A stretch of 57,057 nucleotides of DNA. It comes from Legionella genomosp. 1. GTDB taxonomy: Bacteria > Pseudomonadota > Gammaproteobacteria > Legionellales > Legionellaceae. This document shows positions 46,303 to 54,242 of this stretch, in pieces. Position numbers and translations under genes: made by a program. Location: contig CAMCUM010000013.1 of assembly GCA_945878975.1 (NCBI GenBank), positions 1-57,057 of the forward strand. The letters run 5' to 3'. Below the pieces are notes generated by a model. The model made no database searches, was not told where the DNA came from, and saw only the letters and a list, made by a program, of their open reading frames with translations. Each line of letters begins with the position of its first letter. Positions within the stretch are counted from its first letter, which is position 1.

Positions 46303-46331
46303 TTTATTTTTTAAAGTGCTTTGTGTACAAT
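46303..46331 (+). promoter_or_regulatory. Possible promoter of the Ulp1-like gene
   Basis: TTTATT (46303-46308) and TACAAT (46326-46331) are 17 bases apart, 33 bases before the ATG at 46364. The -35 match is poor. No ribosome-binding site better than TTGAG is present. Confidence 0.3.
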
Positions 46332-46363
46332 ATAGGCCCACTGTGTTTTTTTGAGATATTTGT

Positions 46364-47584
46364 ATGCATGATCCACAAGACCCACAAAACACAACACTTG
46401 CTGCACTACCTGCAAAATTGGGAGCTGAGCACATTTTATCTTTGTTGCCTAGTTTGGGATACCAAGCAGTTAGGGGTGCTGATGCGGTAGCATCTACGGG
46501 CAATATGCAGATACCACTCTATTTTACTCATGCACAGATGGTAGTATTGCCGCCGAGCACAGACAATCCTAATAGTAGTCGGAGTGGGCTCAATGGCATT
46601 GAAACCAATATGACTAGAGCTATTAGTGGTGACAAGTCGCCATTGCTTGATAAGGATTTGATACTGTTTCCGGTGTTTGAAGAGTGGCAACCTAGTGGGC
46701 TTTCTTGGGAGCCTCGCCAGCATTGGGTGCTCTTGGTTTATGTGAAAGCTACTAAGACCGTTTATTTGCTTGATGCCATGGGGCCTAGGCGAGGTGAACT
46801 TTGTTACGGTTCAAAAAAACTTGCGCATATGGTAGCAGCAGTAAAAAAAGCATTAGGTACAGTAGACTGTGCCATTGAGCATCCTTTAGAAAAAATGTAT
46901 TTCGATCGGCAACCGGTTAGTGATACTGTATCCGGGGGGCATTGGGTGGCTTATTGGATACATCGCTTTAACCAGGCCATTGATTTGGCTGCTTTACAGG
47001 TTGAGATTGCAAAGAAAACACTACTAGACGTCAAAGCTGATTTAGAGTTTGCCCGGCAATCAGTCATCTCTGTTGTTCAGTCAGACAGAGTGGAAGCGGG
47101 TACTGATAATTCAGATCATGATGGTCGTATGTCGCCAAGTATTTTAGAGATAGTTAGTCCTGAGAGTATTGAAAGACAAAAATATGGGCAGTTAGGTGCG
47201 CCACCCGTTCAGAGTGATGTGCAAGCACCTTCTGCAGCGCGGTCGATTTTATTTTCTCCCTCTACTGTGGATCAAAAGAAAGCCATGGCGCCACCGCCCG
47301 TATCTGCACAACCTGTTAGCGCTAATACGCGTCCTTGGTATCGATTTAACTTAGACTTATATTCTATGCTTATCTATGCAGGTGCTGCGATAGCGCTCTT
47401 AGCCATGTTCTGTATGGCTTCTGCGACACCGCTACTTTCTGCAACAGTCTCTGCTGGTGCTTTGGGAGTTGGTGTTGTGTTGTTTGTAGGCGGGGTATTG
47501 GGGAAATGTGGTTTGTTTTCTCGTCATGAGGCACGACATGACACAGCATTGCCTTCCAATCAACAAAGCGCAGTGCTAGTTTAA
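46364..47584 (+). CDS. Ulp1/CE-clan peptidase-like protein without catalytic Cys, with C-terminal membrane hairpin
   Basis: In this 406-residue protein, residues 96-205 look like a Ulp1/C48-type (CE clan) domain: His120-Trp121 in RQHWVLLVYVKATKTVYLLD, Asp137 in LLDAMG, and Gln183 in FDRQPVSDTVSGGHWVAYWI. The DCG motif expected after the glutamine is replaced by VSGG (Ser190 or Gly191), so there is no nucleophilic cysteine. A helical part and a Pro/Ser-rich linker (APPPVSAQPVSAN) lead to two membrane helices (about 335-352 and 358-381) and a polar tail. Bacterial CE-clan proteins with membrane segments, such as Chlamydia ChlaDub1, act on host ubiquitin or Nedd8. The family call is by pattern and needs a profile search. 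Confidence 0.55.
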   Translation: MHDPQDPQNTTLAALPAKLGAEHILSLLPSLGYQAVRGADAVASTGNMQIPLYFTHAQMVVLPPSTDNPNSSRSGLNGIETNMTRAISGDKSPLLDKDLILFPVFEEWQPSGLSWEPRQHWVLLVYVKATKTVYLLDAMGPRRGELCYGSKKLAHMVAAVKKALGTVDCAIEHPLEKMYFDRQPVSDTVSGGHWVAYWIHRFNQAIDLAALQVEIAKKTLLDVKADLEFARQSVISVVQSDRVEAGTDNSDHDGRMSPSILEIVSPESIERQKYGQLGAPPVQSDVQAPSAARSILFSPSTVDQKKAMAPPPVSAQPVSANTRPWYRFNLDLYSMLIYAGAAIALLAMFCMASATPLLSATVSAGALGVGVVLFVGGVLGKCGLFSRHEARHDTALPSNQQSAVLV

Positions 47585-47657
47585 AAATACCGTTACGTAG
47601 CTTGAGCGGTTTGTAACCTGGCTACAAATCACTCTGGCTAAGTATGGTTTGTAATGA

Positions 47658-48542
47658 CTACCATCCTCTTTGAAGACAAATATCATCGTATGCCTTGCGG
47701 ATTTTTTGTGTTTTTTCTGTAGCAGCTTTGATGACGCTGGCGGAGGCACCCTTGGCAATGAGTTTATCAGGATGATGATGGCTGATTTGGCGACGGTAAG
47801 CTCGTTTGACTTCGGCATGGATAGCGCCGGGCTTCACATTCAATATGGCATAGGGATCATCTAGGCCCGAATGATGTCGTGGTGGTGGTTGTTGTTGATA
47901 CCTGGATTGATGCTGGTTTTGATAGGTTTGATGCTGATGCTGATGCTGTTGCTGTTGCCAGCTGAAATACCAAGGAAAATCGCGCGCAAAAGCGCCATGT
48001 TGATAGAGTGGTGCGAGGTTTAATTGAGAAAACACGATATTGAGGATAGCGATCTTTTTTTCTGTTAATTGCCCCTCTTTGACAAATCGATACTGCGTAT
48101 CAATAAATAGACGTAGTAGAAATGGCTTTTTATGAATCACTTTATACATAGAATGGAGTTTGAGCTCGAGGTTGAATTGCAGGGATTTTCCTTGAGAAAA
48201 CCAGTGCTGCGCCAAATTTATCTGTGTAGCATTGAGTTTCATTTGCGCCATGATATCGTTAGCATATTCAATATCTTGAGTTGAAACATGCCCGTCAGCT
48301 TTAGCAAGACGGCCTAAAGTAGCAAACATGGTTTCTAAAAAGATACGACGTATTTCCGAGTTTTTTTCGCTATGGTAATGCCAATAGGGGTGAGAAAAGT
48401 GTAATTTCAGGCCCCGATCAAAAAAGTTTCCAATCATGACCCCAAACAATGCGCCCGCAGGTCCTGCTATGAGAAAACCAAAAAATGCGCCAATCAATTT
48501 CCCCCACCATGAGCTGCGGGTGAACAATTGATATAAACTCAT
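47658..48542 (-). CDS. djlA: DnaJ-like membrane co-chaperone DjlA
   Basis: The 294-residue protein has an N-terminal membrane segment with glycine-rich helix (LIGAFFGFLIAGPAGALFGV), a TerB-like middle domain (FLETMFATLGRLAKADGHVS) and a C-terminal J domain (DDPYAILNVKPGAIHAEVKR, HPD in SHHHPDKLIAKG). DjlA is a type III co-chaperone of DnaK in the inner membrane; in Legionella it matters for intracellular growth. The linker before the J domain is a run of Gln, His and Tyr (HQHQHQTYQNQHQSRYQQQ), longer than I expect. It diverges from waaA across 93 bases. Confidence 0.92.
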   Translation of the reverse strand: MSLYQLFTRSSWWGKLIGAFFGFLIAGPAGALFGVMIGNFFDRGLKLHFSHPYWHYHSEKNSEIRRIFLETMFATLGRLAKADGHVSTQDIEYANDIMAQMKLNATQINLAQHWFSQGKSLQFNLELKLHSMYKVIHKKPFLLRLFIDTQYRFVKEGQLTEKKIAILNIVFSQLNLAPLYQHGAFARDFPWYFSWQQQQHQHQHQTYQNQHQSRYQQQPPPRHHSGLDDPYAILNVKPGAIHAEVKRAYRRQISHHHPDKLIAKGASASVIKAATEKTQKIRKAYDDICLQRGW

Positions 48543-48635
48543 TCCGACTCCTAGTTTAAACGCCTTGAGATCAATGCTGAAGATTATAACCCGAGAATGA
48601 GGTATAATCCTACCCTGTTTTATATAGGTAGGATT

Positions 48636-49886
48636 ATGAGAAAACTCTATACTTTGGTGATGTATTTGTTGGTGCCGGTAGTGATTGTGCGTTTGTTTTG
48701 GAAAAGTCGGCGTTTACCGGCTTATCGGCATAGAATTGCTGAGCGGTTTGCTTTGAGCAAACTCGCGCCAGTCGATGTGTGGGTCCATGCGGTGTCTTTG
48801 GGAGAAGTGGTTGCGGTGACACCTTTGGTGGAGCGTATGTTAGCGAAAAATTTACGAATTTTGATCACGACTATGACACCAACTGGCTCACAGCAAGTTT
48901 TGACTCGTTTTCAATCAAAAGTGACCCATCAGTACGTCCCTTATGATTTACCTATGTGTTTGCGGCATTTTTTCAAACAAGCGCAACCCAAAGTTGGCAT
49001 CATTATGGAGACGGAGTTGTGGCCTAATATGGTGTATCAAGCAAATTTGGCTCATATTCCGTTGGTTTTAGCCAATGCCCGACTGTCGGACAAAGCTTTT
49101 GCACATTATCATTCTTGGCGCCGATTTTTCGAGCCATTGTTATGTCGATTTGCTTGGATAGGGACACAATCAGAGTTGGATTCTGAGCGTTACCAAGCGT
49201 TGGGGGCGCCGCAATCGAAAGTGATGATGTTGGGAAACATGAAATTTGATTTGTCTTTGCCGCAGATCAATCAAAGTGAACTGATGCAATTAAAAGAGAC
49301 TTGGGGGAAAAATCGACCGGTTTGGGTGGCTGCTAGTACGCATGCAGACGAAGAGGCGCAATTGCTTGCGCAATTACCTCGCATCAAACAAGCCATTCCA
49401 GATATCTTGTTGGTCTTAGTACCTAGGCGCCCAGAGCGCTTCCAAGAGGTCTATGCTTTGGTGACGCAACAACGCTGGAGCACAGGCTTGCGTAGTCAAC
49501 CTCAGAGCATACAAGCTGACAATGATGTCATCGTCATTGATAGTATTGGAGAACTGATGCAATGTTACCGCTTGAGTGATTATGCGTTTGTGGGAGGCAG
49601 TTTGGTGCCAATCGGTGGACATAATGTTTTGGAGCCGATCGCCATGCAAATACCGGTTTTTTGTGGTCCTTATATGCAAAACTCCAAATCGATTTGTGAC
49701 GATTTGGTCAAACATCAAGCCTTACAACGATGTGTTTCAGCAGAGGATTTGGCCGATAAACTCATCGCAATGCATAACCATGTTGCACATCGCGCGCAAC
49801 AAATTGCGAACGCGACAGCTGTATTACAAGCAAACCGGGGTGCGGTGGATCGTTATTGGGCGAAAATAGAAGTCATATTAGGGTAG
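48636..49886 (+). CDS. waaA: 3-deoxy-D-manno-octulosonic acid (Kdo) transferase
   Basis: The 416-residue GT30 enzyme begins with a membrane anchor (LYTLVMYLLVPVVIVRLF), has WVHAVSLGEVVAVTPLVERM, TTMTPTGSQ, METELWPNMVYQANL and ANARLSDKAF, and the nucleotide-sugar domain VLVPRRPERF and VGGSLVPIGGHNVLEPIAMQ. It adds Kdo to lipid IVA. Together with lpxC it shows an endotoxin pathway. TAGGTAGGA precedes ATG 48636, which decides the start over a frame open from 48597. TATAAT lies at 48603-48608, but the -35 is weak. Confidence 0.95.
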   Translation: MRKLYTLVMYLLVPVVIVRLFWKSRRLPAYRHRIAERFALSKLAPVDVWVHAVSLGEVVAVTPLVERMLAKNLRILITTMTPTGSQQVLTRFQSKVTHQYVPYDLPMCLRHFFKQAQPKVGIIMETELWPNMVYQANLAHIPLVLANARLSDKAFAHYHSWRRFFEPLLCRFAWIGTQSELDSERYQALGAPQSKVMMLGNMKFDLSLPQINQSELMQLKETWGKNRPVWVAASTHADEEAQLLAQLPRIKQAIPDILLVLVPRRPERFQEVYALVTQQRWSTGLRSQPQSIQADNDVIVIDSIGELMQCYRLSDYAFVGGSLVPIGGHNVLEPIAMQIPVFCGPYMQNSKSICDDLVKHQALQRCVSAEDLADKLIAMHNHVAHRAQQIANATAVLQANRGAVDRYWAKIEVILG

Positions 49887-49933
49887 GGTATTTTACAGCT
49901 TAAGAGTTGGTTGGAGAGTAAGCATCGTGCTCG

Positions 49934-49973
49934 AATTAACTTCCCGTTCTTACGTAAGAATGGGAGGTTAATT
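49934..49973. repeat. 40-base palindrome behind waaA
   Basis: AATTAACTTCCCGTTCTTAC (49934-49953) is followed at once by its inverse (49954-49973) with two mismatches; the centre is TTAC|GTAA. There is no loop and no T-run. It ends one base before the inverted-repeat element at 49975. Confidence 0.6.
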
Positions 49974-49974
49974 T

Positions 49975-50098
49975 GTAACGACTCATCCCTCTTGCCGACG
50001 TCCTGCGCTTTATGGCCGGGATCCAGGAATCTGGCATCATCTCTGGATCCTGTGGACAAGCCACGGGACGTTGGCTGGGAGGTGGGGCGAGCAGTTAC
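49975..50098. mobile_element. Non-autonomous inverted-repeat element, copy 3 (MITE-like)
   Basis: The ends GTAACGACTCATCCC (49975) and GCGAGCAGTTAC (to 50098) are inverted relatives and match the ends of the copy at 21335. Inside, GACGTCCTGCG pairs with GTGGACAAGCCACGGGACGT. The flanks GTTAATTT and GTTACTTG agree in six of eight bases, perhaps an aged target duplication. The inner part shares CGGGATC.AG and GACAAGC...CGGGACGT with the 38597 element. It lies between convergent waaA and dksA. Confidence 0.6.
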
Positions 50099-50113
50099 GT
50101 TACTTGAATTGCA

Positions 50114-50545
50114 TTAATCGCCTTGATTTTGCCGTTCTTTGATTTCAGCTAATGTTTTGCAGTCAATGCATAAGGTTGCAGTGGGGCGCGCCTCTAAGCG
50201 ACGTAGGCCAATTTCGATACCACAGGCTTCACAATAACCAAAATCTTGATCTGGTAACCGTTCCAGAGAGTCTTCGATTTTTTTGATCAGTTTTCGTTCT
50301 CTGTCACGCGTACGTAACTCAAGACTAAACTCTTCTTCCTGACTAGCGCGATCAGAGGGATCGGGGAAATTTGCTGCTTCATCCTTCATGTGGGAGACGG
50401 TACGATCCACTTCTTCCATTAATGATTGACGCCAAGCTAACAAAATCTTTTCGATATGAGCACGTTGGCTTTCATTCATATATTCTTCATTGGCCGACTC
50501 CGTGTAAGGGGTAATGCCCATATAGCCAACTGGTTCGATTTTCAT
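50114..50545 (-). CDS. dksA: RNA polymerase-binding transcription factor DksA
   Basis: The 143-residue protein has the coiled-coil with the tip motif [14 protein letters not shown] (Asp62 and Asp65), and the zinc finger with Cys105, Cys108, Cys126 and Cys129 ([20 protein letters not shown]). It binds the secondary channel of RNA polymerase and amplifies ppGpp control of rRNA and ribosomal protein promoters, such as those of this window. All four cysteines and both aspartates are present, so it is a classical DksA. It is the last of four minus-strand genes, with its own 51-base gap to prmC. Confidence 0.96.
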   Translation of the reverse strand: MKIEPVGYMGITPYTESANEEYMNESQRAHIEKILLAWRQSLMEEVDRTVSHMKDEAANFPDPSDRASQEEEFSLELRTRDRERKLIKKIEDSLERLPDQDFGYCEACGIEIGLRRLEARPTATLCIDCKTLAEIKERQNQGD

Positions 50546-50596
50546 AAGCTACTCACTTTCTTATTACGTTAACGTTCTATTATATACTTCGCTCGG

Positions 50597-51442
50597 TCAC
50601 AATTTAAAGCTTTTTGTACCAGTGCATACTCTTTGATGTTTCTGTCCATCTTGCCAGCTTTGGATGGCTTGATATCCGTTTTGCATGAATAAATCGTGGA
50701 CTGCTATGCCTTGATCATATCCATGTTCCACGATAAGGATGCCGTTTTCAGTCAAATGCTGATGTGCATGTTGAATGATGGTCCGGAGTGCATCCAAACC
50801 ATCCGCGCCACTTATTAAGGCAGAATGAGGCTCAAAGCGCAAATCTCCTCGTTGAAGATGGGGATCTTGATCTGCCAGATAAGGAGGATTGGCAACGATG
50901 ATATCAAATTGTTGCTGAGAAAACGCTTGCAACCAATCGGATACGACAAATTGTACAGAGGTTAATTGCAGTAACTGAGCATTCTGCTCTGCGATAGCCA
51001 ATGCTTGTGTAGAGAGATCGCAAGCTGTGACCTGCCAATGAGGTCGCTCCGACGCCAAAGCCAATGCGATGGCACCGCTGCCGGTCCCTAAATCTAACAA
51101 ACGATACTTTCGTTTGGGATCAGTCAGAGTCAAAGCGCATTCGATCATTAACTCTGTTTCGGCTCTTGGAATCAGGGTATCCGGTGTGACGCTTAGCTCC
51201 AAAGTCCAAAAGGATCGTTGTCCTGTGATATAAGCAATCGGTATGCCTTGTTGGCGTTGATCGAGCATCGTTTGGTAACGTGTAGCTTCTTGTTCGGATA
51301 GAACTTGCTCAGTATGTGCATAGAGATGGGTACGCGAAACATTCAGGGTGTGTTGTAAAAGAATTTCTGCCGAGCGTAAGGCTTCAGGATGGTCAGCAAG
51401 GTACGTTTTTCCATAGGCCATGGCAGTTTTGACCCTATCCAT
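50597..51442 (-). CDS. prmC: Release factor glutamine methyltransferase
   Basis: The 281-residue protein has the N-terminal helical domain ([20 protein letters not shown]), [20 protein letters not shown], the SAM motif [20 protein letters not shown] and the catalytic NPPY in [16 protein letters not shown]. It methylates the GGQ glutamine of release factors, including the RF1 encoded just upstream. ATG 51442 overlaps the prfA end by 8 bases and has GGGA upstream, which favours it over ATG 51475. The hemA-prfA-prmC order is typical of gammaproteobacteria. Confidence 0.95.
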   Translation of the reverse strand: MDRVKTAMAYGKTYLADHPEALRSAEILLQHTLNVSRTHLYAHTEQVLSEQEATRYQTMLDQRQQGIPIAYITGQRSFWTLELSVTPDTLIPRAETELMIECALTLTDPKRKYRLLDLGTGSGAIALALASERPHWQVTACDLSTQALAIAEQNAQLLQLTSVQFVVSDWLQAFSQQQFDIIVANPPYLADQDPHLQRGDLRFEPHSALISGADGLDALRTIIQHAHQHLTENGILIVEHGYDQGIAVHDLFMQNGYQAIQSWQDGQKHQRVCTGTKSFKL

Positions 51443-52526
51443 CGTTTTGTCCCAGTTCTGCCAGTAATTCTGCATGGTATTCGCGTTTTAATGCGTCTAT
51501 AACGGGGCTCAAATCACCTTCTACGATCTCAGTGAGATGATAGAGCGTGAGATTGATGCGATGATCAGTGAGGCGTCCTTGCGGAAAATTATAGGTACGG
51601 ATCCGTTCGGAGCGATCGCCGCTTCCCACTTGTAACTTTCGAGTGAGATCTTGCTCTTGTTTTTGTTTGGATTGTTGTGCTGACAGGAGACGTGTTTTGA
51701 GCAATGCCATGGCTTTGGCACGATTTTTATGCTGTGAGCGTTCATCTTGACATTCTACAACGACGCCTGTCGGGATATGAGTGATCCGAATGGCCGAGTC
51801 TGTTTTATTGACATGCTGACCGCCAGCACCGGATGCGCGATAAGTATCGATACGCAAGTCGTCAGGGCTGATGGCAATATCATGAATGGCATCTACTTCT
51901 GGCATGATGGCTACGGTACACGCCGAGGTGTGTACCCGACCTTGCGATTCGGTGGCAGGTACGCGTTGGACACGGTGGGTACCTGATTCAAATTTTAAAT
52001 TAGCATAGACATTTTTACCACTCACATGCGCAATGACTTCCTTGAATCCACCATGTTCGCCATGATGGGCATTGATGATTTCCACTTGCCAACCTTGGGT
52101 TTCAGCAAATCGCGTATACATGCGAAATAAATCGCCGGCAAAAATGGCGGCTTCATCTCCTCCGGTGCCAGCACGGACTTCTAAGTAAATATTGCGCTCA
52201 TCGTCTGGATCCTGTGGAATGAGGTGATATTGTAGCGCTTCATCTAATTGCGTCATTGCTTCTTGCGTAGCAGGGAGCTCTTCTTTGGCCATGCTGGCTA
52301 GTTCTGGATCATCTCCAGTTAACAATTCCTCTAAAGAGGCGAGTTCGTTTTTAGCTTGGCAGTATTCTGCATAACACGAAGTAATCGGCTCTAATTGTGC
52401 ATACTCTTTGGAAAGATTTTTAAATTGCTCTTGATCCGAGATGACAGAGGCTTCAGATAATAAGCAACTGACTTCTTGAAAGCGCTCTTGCATTTGTTGC
52501 AATTTTTGTTCAAGTGATATCTTCAT
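51435..52526 (-). CDS. prfA: Peptide chain release factor 1
   Basis: The 363-residue RF1 has the codon-recognition PAT motif ([16 protein letters not shown]) and the catalytic GGQ in [19 protein letters not shown]. It ends translation at UAA and UAG. The start at ATG 52526 gives the usual [20 protein letters not shown]; the frame upstream lies inside hemA. It overlaps hemA by 17 bases and prmC by 8. Confidence 0.96.
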   Translation of the reverse strand: MKISLEQKLQQMQERFQEVSCLLSEASVISDQEQFKNLSKEYAQLEPITSCYAEYCQAKNELASLEELLTGDDPELASMAKEELPATQEAMTQLDEALQYHLIPQDPDDERNIYLEVRAGTGGDEAAIFAGDLFRMYTRFAETQGWQVEIINAHHGEHGGFKEVIAHVSGKNVYANLKFESGTHRVQRVPATESQGRVHTSACTVAIMPEVDAIHDIAISPDDLRIDTYRASGAGGQHVNKTDSAIRITHIPTGVVVECQDERSQHKNRAKAMALLKTRLLSAQQSKQKQEQDLTRKLQVGSGDRSERIRTYNFPQGRLTDHRINLTLYHLTEIVEGDLSPVIDALKREYHAELLAELGQNDG

Positions 52527-53778
52527 AGGTTTGCTGTGTATTGTGAAACAGATAATGTGCCAAATCCAGGATTTCATCGCGCTGGTCTAATGCCGCTTGC
52601 CGCAAACCGATAGTAGGGATATGGGTGAATTTTTTGATCAACCGTTGACTAAACTCTAACATAACTTCAAATTGATTACTGCCGTTTGTCAATTTTTGCA
52701 TAGCGCGTTGCAATTCTTGTTCTGCTAAAGACTGCATCGTACTGCGGTAATCACAAATGAGTTCTTTTGCGCGCAAAGCGCGGTGGCTATTCATAAAAGT
52801 CAGAAGCTCATAGTCGATGAGTTTTTCTGCATGCAGCGCAGCAGCTTTCCTTTGTTGCATGCCTTCTTGCGTCAAATATTCTAAATCATCGAGATTATAC
52901 AAGGTCACATTCGGGAGTTGAGCAACCAGAGGTTCAATGTCTCTGGGTACGGCCAAATCGAGTAAAAACAAGGGTGTTTGCAGACGCTGGGCTAAAACGC
53001 TATGCATCATGGCTACGGAAATAAAGGGATAGGGACAAGCAGTGGCTGTGACCACAATATCCGCTTTGACCAAAGCGGTATCGATGTTGCGTATATCAAT
53101 GATCTGACCCGCATATTGCTCAGCTAATTTATTGGGATGTTCCACGGAACGGCTTGCGATTGTAAATTTGCGACAGCCTTGTTGATAAAGATATTTGGTC
53201 ACCAACGTGGCGGTTTCACCGGATCCAATAAGTAGGACGGATAAATTGCTGGCATCCGGGCATTGCTGTTGAATAAGTTTGGCACCTGCGAATGCGACCG
53301 AGGTGGCATGGAGACCTATGCCAGATTGATTGCGGATCCGTTTGCTGGCTCCAAATAGGAATTGAAAAATTTGGCGCAGATTTGCGCCTAGGGCGCCGTG
53401 AGTGTCAGCGCTTTGAAAGGCCTGTTTTATTTGGCCTAGAATTTGCGACTCACCTAGCATCATGGAATCCAAGCCACTGCCAACGCGCAGCAGATGTTTG
53501 ATGGCATCTTGGTCAACCAATAAGTAAAAATAAGCTTGAATCTGCTCCAGACTTAAGCCCCAATAGTTGGCAAACCAGGGTAATAATAGGTCTGGATTTT
53601 GAATGTCACAATAGATCTCAGTCCGATTGCAGGTTGATAAAATGATGGCTTCATTGACCACAGGCAAATCTAATAAGGCATCTAGCAAGATTTTTTGTTG
53701 TTCGCAAGATAACGCGAGGGTTTCTCGAACTTCAATAGGAGCTGTTTTATGATTGAGGCCGCAAGCGATAAAAACCAT
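52510..53778 (-). CDS. hemA: Glutamyl-tRNA reductase
   Basis: The 422-residue enzyme has the catalytic Cys50 in [32 protein letters not shown], the NADPH domain [17 protein letters not shown] and the C-terminal dimerisation helix. It makes glutamate-1-semialdehyde, first step of heme synthesis by the C5 pathway. ATG 53778 gives the family N-terminus [20 protein letters not shown]; 44 more codons are open upstream but unsupported. No good ribosome-binding site is visible. A TATACT at about 53806 on minus may be the -10 box. It diverges from the 91-residue gene. Confidence 0.95.
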   Translation of the reverse strand: MVFIACGLNHKTAPIEVRETLALSCEQQKILLDALLDLPVVNEAIILSTCNRTEIYCDIQNPDLLLPWFANYWGLSLEQIQAYFYLLVDQDAIKHLLRVGSGLDSMMLGESQILGQIKQAFQSADTHGALGANLRQIFQFLFGASKRIRNQSGIGLHATSVAFAGAKLIQQQCPDASNLSVLLIGSGETATLVTKYLYQQGCRKFTIASRSVEHPNKLAEQYAGQIIDIRNIDTALVKADIVVTATACPYPFISVAMMHSVLAQRLQTPLFLLDLAVPRDIEPLVAQLPNVTLYNLDDLEYLTQEGMQQRKAAALHAEKLIDYELLTFMNSHRALRAKELICDYRSTMQSLAEQELQRAMQKLTNGSNQFEVMLEFSQRLIKKFTHIPTIGLRQAALDQRDEILDLAHYLFHNTQQTYEDIT

Positions 53779-53966
53779 GGTACCAGTATATGCAATGGAA
53801 TTTGTATAGTATAACGGATCATTATCCTTTGTACCAGAAAATCTCTGTAACACGCAGAAAACCGAGCTGCGATCATAAGTGAGTGGATGATGTGACAAGT
53901 ATATTCTCAAGAAATCTCTTCTTTTACCGTTAATGCCTATAGAAATGTAAAAAAAGGAGTAAAACT

Positions 53967-54242
53967 ATGGAAATTATTTTTCATGGTAGGCATGATAGCG
54001 AGCAAGCGACGGATAGTTTGTTGAGCATCATCAAACTATTTTATGAACGGTATCATGTCGGCCATTTTCGTGAAATGCATTTGTCCGTGACTTTGGTGGA
54101 CGAGCAAGGTGCAGACGTAGAGTTGGTGGATAGTGAAACAGATGAAGCTTTAAGAGTTTTTGAAGTGTATCGTGAAGGACAAGCACGAATCAAACGCCGT
54201 AGTCGCCCGAATTTGAAATTGGTTGTCAACAAGGAGGTGTGA
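53967..54242 (+). CDS. Small protein of unknown function, coupled to the next gene
   Basis: The 91-residue protein (MEIIFHGRHDSEQATDSLLS at the start, HLSVTLVDEQGADVELVDSE in the middle, basic tail RIKRRSRPNLKLVVNKEV) has a predicted helix followed by two or three strands. No signal peptide, membrane helix or known motif was found. AAAGGAG precedes the ATG. It is divergent from hemA, and its TGA overlaps the ATG of the 867-residue gene by one base. The even codon use and clean start support a real gene. The function is unknown; it may be a partner or chaperone of the large protein. Confidence 0.75.
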   Translation: MEIIFHGRHDSEQATDSLLSIIKLFYERYHVGHFREMHLSVTLVDEQGADVELVDSETDEALRVFEVYREGQARIKRRSRPNLKLVVNKEV

